The notes under the pieces are model-generated. The model had not been told where the DNA came from. It did no database searches and worked only from the letters and a program-made list of their open reading frames with translations. A stretch of DNA of 7,818 nucleotides, from positions 1 to 7,818 of the forward strand of contig USLV01000047.1 in NCBI GenBank assembly GCA_900555705.1, written 5' to 3'. How positions within the stretch are numbered: position 1 is the first letter of the stretch; every line of letters starts with the position of its first letter. This document shows, one piece after another, positions 5,398 to 7,818 of this stretch. This DNA is from an uncultured Oscillospiraceae bacterium (lineage in GTDB: Bacteria; Bacillota; Clostridia; Oscillospirales; Acutalibacteraceae). The translations under genes were made by a program, and so were the position numbers.

Positions 5398-7194
5398 TTG
5401 GCAACCAACGGGAAAGAGGCTGAACAGTTTCTGTCGCAGATCGCCCGTGGACTGAGACGTCATGTTTCTGCCGCCGGCCGTGGGCTCGGCCGGGCATGTT
5501 CGATTGTTTGGAAGAGGGGTTATCGCTTTTCGTATATTGTCGGCGCACAGACCATCCGCTTTGCCCGGTATATCGGCAAACGCGGCGCCGTGCTGCTGCG
5601 GCCGGTTGGCCGTTTCGGCATGCGCGTGCTGGATTGGATTCTGTTGCGCCACGCGCGTGCGATCAGGGCGGAGATCCGCCGCATGCGCGAGGGTTTTGCC
5701 ATGGCAGGCCGACGCGTCCGCGACGCTGCCGGGCGTCATATCGGCCTTGGCATTTTGCAGGCTTTGTGCCTGCCTTACCTTGCACTGAAACGGCATCGCC
5801 GCGTGGCGTTCAGCCTGCTGAATCTGGCGGCCCCTGTTGCCGCTGCCTTTGTGCTGATGCTGACGATCCAGCATTGGAGCAGCATCACCTTTGCTCTGGC
5901 GCTCGAATACGACGGGCAGCGCCTCGGATATATTTCCGATGAATCCGTGTTTGACACAGCGGTCGCGATGGCGACCGACCGGGTCATCAACACCGACCAT
6001 TCTTTCGAGGTTGTGCGAACCCCGAAGCTGACACTGACCATGGCGCCGGAAAACGAGCTGCTGGATGAATCGGCAGTCTGCGACCGGATTCTCGAGTCCT
6101 CGGATGACGCGATCGCGCAGGTGAGCGGCCTTTATATCGATGGCAAGTTCGAAGGCGCGGTTGCCTCACGGGAGGAGCTGGATATGCTGCTGGACGGTCT
6201 GCTTGCTCCTCATCGTACCGGTGCGGAGGGGGAGACGGTCTCCTTCCTGCAGGAGGTTTCGGTTCTCGACGGCCTCTATCCGATTTCCTCCATTATTCCG
6301 GTGGAAGAGATGCAAAGTCGTCTGACGGCTTCTTCTGTCGTGGAGAAACGATATACCGTTGAAGCCGGCGACACGCCCATCGGCATCGCCCGCGCCAACA
6401 ATATGACGCTGGCCGAGCTGCGCGTCCTCAATGCGAACCTCGAAGAGCTGATGTATGTCGGCGAGGAGGTACTGGTGCAGAAGGCTCAGCCCTATCTGCG
6501 GGTCAGGGTGACCCGGCAGATCACCTATACCGAGACCATTCCCTTCACCATTATTCAGGAGAAGGACAGCAAGCAGTACGAGGGTGTTCAGAAGGTCAAG
6601 AAGGCGGGTAAGAACGGCGAGCGTTCCGTGACCGCCGAGGTGGTGCTGCTGGATGGCGTCGAGCAGGAACGCACCGTTCTCTCGAGCACAGTGATCAGTG
6701 AGCCGGTGAACGAGGTGGTAGTGCTCGGCAGCAAAAAGCGCCCGAGCAGCAGCGGCAACATCTATACCCCCGGCACCTCTATCACCAACGGCGACGGGGT
6801 CAATACCGGTCGGTTCATCTATCCGGTGCCCGCTGTGACCCGTATTTATCAGCGTTATGGCCGCGGACACAGCGCAGTGGACTTCTCGAGCGGCAATGTC
6901 CCGATTTTCAATCAGAAGATCGTGGCGGTCGACGGCGGTACGGTTGTGGAGGTCAACACCAATCCCAATGTGGGCTATGGCCTCTATGTGGTGATCGACC
7001 ATGGCAACGGGTTGCGGACGCTTTATGCTCACTGTAATTCTCTCAGCGTGGTCAAGGGACAGAAGGTGACCCAGGGACAGGAGATCGCGCGCGTGGGCAG
7101 CACCGGTAACAGTACCGGCCCGCACCTGCACTTTGAGATCCTGCACCGCGGTCTGCGCTATGACCCTGCCGAGGCCCTGCAGAATGCGTCGTAG
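5398..7194 (+). CDS. Membrane-anchored LysM-G5-M23 peptidase
   Basis: 598 residues from TTG 5398 (600 if ATG 5392 is used). Domains in order: an arginine-rich, probably cytoplasmic N-terminus (about 1-136); one membrane segment (about 137-160, AFSLLNLAAPVAAAFVLML); an extracytoplasmic region without recognised domains (about 160-310); a LysM peptidoglycan-binding module (about 315-362, RYTVEAGDTPIGIARANNMT... VGEEVLVQ); a G5 domain (about 368-443); a short Ser/Gly linker; and an M23 endopeptidase domain (about 460-595). The zinc and catalytic residues look intact: H491 and D495 in HSAVDF, H545 in LYAHC, H576 and H578 in GPHLHFE. It should cleave peptidoglycan cross-links or stem peptides at the outer face of the membrane. 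The 11-bp overlap with the M50 gene suggests translational coupling, and the pair recalls SpoIVFA-SpoIVFB; that role is inference. A promoter and large inverted repeat lie just upstream. Confidence 0.92.
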   Translation: MATNGKEAEQFLSQIARGLRRHVSAAGRGLGRACSIVWKRGYRFSYIVGAQTIRFARYIGKRGAVLLRPVGRFGMRVLDWILLRHARAIRAEIRRMREGFAMAGRRVRDAAGRHIGLGILQALCLPYLALKRHRRVAFSLLNLAAPVAAAFVLMLTIQHWSSITFALALEYDGQRLGYISDESVFDTAVAMATDRVINTDHSFEVVRTPKLTLTMAPENELLDESAVCDRILESSDDAIAQVSGLYIDGKFEGAVASREELDMLLDGLLAPHRTGAEGETVSFLQEVSVLDGLYPISSIIPVEEMQSRLTASSVVEKRYTVEAGDTPIGIARANNMTLAELRVLNANLEELMYVGEEVLVQKAQPYLRVRVTRQITYTETIPFTIIQEKDSKQYEGVQKVKKAGKNGERSVTAEVVLLDGVEQERTVLSSTVISEPVNEVVVLGSKKRPSSSGNIYTPGTSITNGDGVNTGRFIYPVPAVTRIYQRYGRGHSAVDFSSGNVPIFNQKIVAVDGGTVVEVNTNPNVGYGLYVVIDHGNGLRTLYAHCNSLSVVKGQKVTQGQEIARVGSTGNSTGPHLHFEILHRGLRYDPAEALQNAS

Positions 7195-7630
7195 CCGCGC
7201 AAAGATCCGCTGGAAGCAGCCGCTGCTTACCCTTGCGGCCTTAACGCTGCTGCTGGCGTTTGACGGCAGCGGCATCCTGCGGGTAGGGCTGGGCTGCGCC
7301 GTGCTGCATGAGTGCGGCCACGCGCTGGCTTACCGCCTTTTGTGGCAGCGCTGGCCGGAAATCGAGGTCTCGCCCTTCGGCCTCTGCCTGCGGCTGCGCG
7401 GCCTGCCGATGACGAACCTGCAGGAGCTTCTGCTGGCTGCAGCTGGCCCGGCGGTCAACCTGCTGGCCTGTGCGGCAGTGCTGGCCTTCATGCGCGCCAC
7501 GGCCTATACCTATGGCGGCTACTGGTTCGCCTGCTGCAATCTGCTGGTGGGCGCCAGCAATCTGCTGCCCCTGCCCGGCCTGGACGGTGCGCATATTGCC
7601 GTGTGTCTGTTGCATTTTGGCCGGAAATAG
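7184..7630 (+). CDS. M50-family (site-2/SpoIVFB-like) intramembrane metalloprotease
   Basis: 148-residue membrane protein with the zinc protease motif HECGH (H42, E43, H46) in a hydrophobic segment, a conserved AAAGPAVNLL stretch (85-94) and NLLPLPGLDGAH (126-137) carrying the third zinc ligand D134. These are the hallmarks of site-2 proteases, which cut substrates within the membrane; SpoIVFB of Bacillus activates pro-sigma-K in the mother cell. It is short compared with SpoIVFB (about 290 residues), lacking a C-terminal CBS domain and perhaps some membrane segments. Start ATG 7184 lies 9 nt after GAGG (7171-7174) and inside the end of the M23 gene; an in-frame ATG at 7133 would add 17 residues deep within M23 and has no support. 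Substrate is unknown: a sporulation sigma factor or an anti-sigma factor are both possible. Confidence 0.88.
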   Translation: MRRSRAKIRWKQPLLTLAALTLLLAFDGSGILRVGLGCAVLHECGHALAYRLLWQRWPEIEVSPFGLCLRLRGLPMTNLQELLLAAAGPAVNLLACAAVLAFMRATAYTYGGYWFACCNLLVGASNLLPLPGLDGAHIAVCLLHFGRK

Positions 7631-7638
7631 GGTACAAT
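7610..7638 (+). promoter_or_regulatory. Promoter TTGCAT-17-TACAAT for the radical SAM gene
   Basis: A -35 TTGCAT (7610-7615) within the last codons of the M50 gene and a -10 TACAAT (7633-7638) just after its stop are separated by 17 bp. The start of transcription would be near 7645, about 32 nt before the next ATG. The -35 hexamer and spacer are the same as at ilvE. It gives the downstream genes expression independent of the M23-M50 promoter. Confidence 0.75.
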
Positions 7639-7676
7639 AAACTGATACACTAAAAAGCTAAGGATGGTTCACCAAC

Positions 7677-7778
7677 ATGGCGGAATTTTCCCCGAAATTT
7701 AAAGAAGCATTAAGCCTTGTGCAGAAGCCGGGCCGGTACACCGGCGGCGAGCCGGGTTGTGTCTATAAGGATAAGTCC
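7677..7778 (+). CDS. N-terminus of a TIGR03960-type B12-binding radical SAM protein, 3'-truncated
   Basis: Only 34 native codons are present: MAEFSPKFKEAL, then SLVQKPGRYTGGEPG, then CVYKDKS. The pattern VxKPxRYxGGE...V.KD is that of the start of the radical SAM family TIGR03960 found in Clostridia next to its partner TIGR03936 and to ribonuclease G/rplU. The radical SAM cysteine cluster would lie beyond the cut, so the call rests on this short N-terminus plus the neighbourhood. ATG 7677 follows AAGGA (7660-7664) by 12 nt. Reading on into the adapter adds the false residues LSLIHI and a false stop at 7797-7799; the real gene should be several hundred codons long. Confidence 0.65.
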
Positions 7779-7818
7779 CTGTCTCTTATACACATCTGAC
7801 GCTGCCGACGAAGCTAGA
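7779..7818. other. Nextera (Tn5) adapter and partial i5 index, non-biological
   Basis: 7779-7797 is the reverse-complement Tn5 mosaic end CTGTCTCTTATACACATCT and 7798-7811 (GACGCTGCCGACGA) completes the Nextera read-1 adapter. The last 7 bases (AGCTAGA) match, from memory, the start of the reverse complement of the i5 index S515. This is library sequence, not genome. Confidence 0.98.

Noticed and set aside
49..7778. Mobile element, prophage, CRISPR or defence system
   Set aside because: All genes are recognisable chromosomal families in one orientation, with no transposase, integrase, attachment-site repeat or spacer array, and no marked composition shift apart from the AT-rich promoter region.

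Overview
The window reads as a stretch of a high-GC (about 60% by eye) low-copy chromosomal region from a clostridial Firmicute, probably a gut Oscillospiraceae/Ruminococcaceae-type bacterium. The reasons are the large two-domain FtsX-type permease, a clostridial-style LuxS, strong AGGAGG-like ribosome sites, consensus sigma-A type promoters, and a right-hand cluster (M23 peptidase, M50 peptidase, TIGR03960-type radical SAM protein) that matches the sporulation/ribosomal-protein neighbourhood of Firmicutes. Genus-level placement is inference. All real genes are on the + strand.

Both ends are artificial. Positions 1-48 are the Illumina P7/i7 index/Nextera transposase adapter and 7779-7818 are the opposite Nextera adapter with part of an i5 index. 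Genomic sequence is therefore only 49-7778, and both the first and last genes are cut by the adapters and carry false adapter-encoded residues if translated naively.

Layout: (1) 49-1642, C-terminal 530 residues of an ABC-transporter permease. (2) A consensus promoter, then ilvE (branched-chain aminotransferase), then a long hairpin terminator: a self-contained one-gene unit. (3) A tightly packed run of an RluA-family pseudouridine synthase, a zinc-dependent phospholipase C-like protein and luxS, with 13-bp and about 0-30 bp junctions, so probably one transcript. (4) A 140-bp AT-rich gap holding a promoter whose -10 box lies inside a perfect 22-bp-arm inverted repeat. (5) A membrane-anchored LysM-G5-M23 peptidase overlapping an M50 (SpoIVFB-like) intramembrane protease gene. 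(6) A promoter inside the end of the M50 gene driving a radical SAM gene that is cut after 34 codons.

Functionally, ilvE makes or degrades branched-chain amino acids; luxS recycles S-ribosylhomocysteine and yields the AI-2 precursor; and the M23-M50 pair resembles the SpoIVFA-SpoIVFB pairing (an M23-domain partner with a site-2-type protease), though the M23 protein here keeps its catalytic residues. I see no CRISPR array, tRNA, rRNA, insertion sequence or recognisable defence or mobile system. The most unusual native element is the inverted repeat at 5329-5376; the most important practical point is the adapter contamination.
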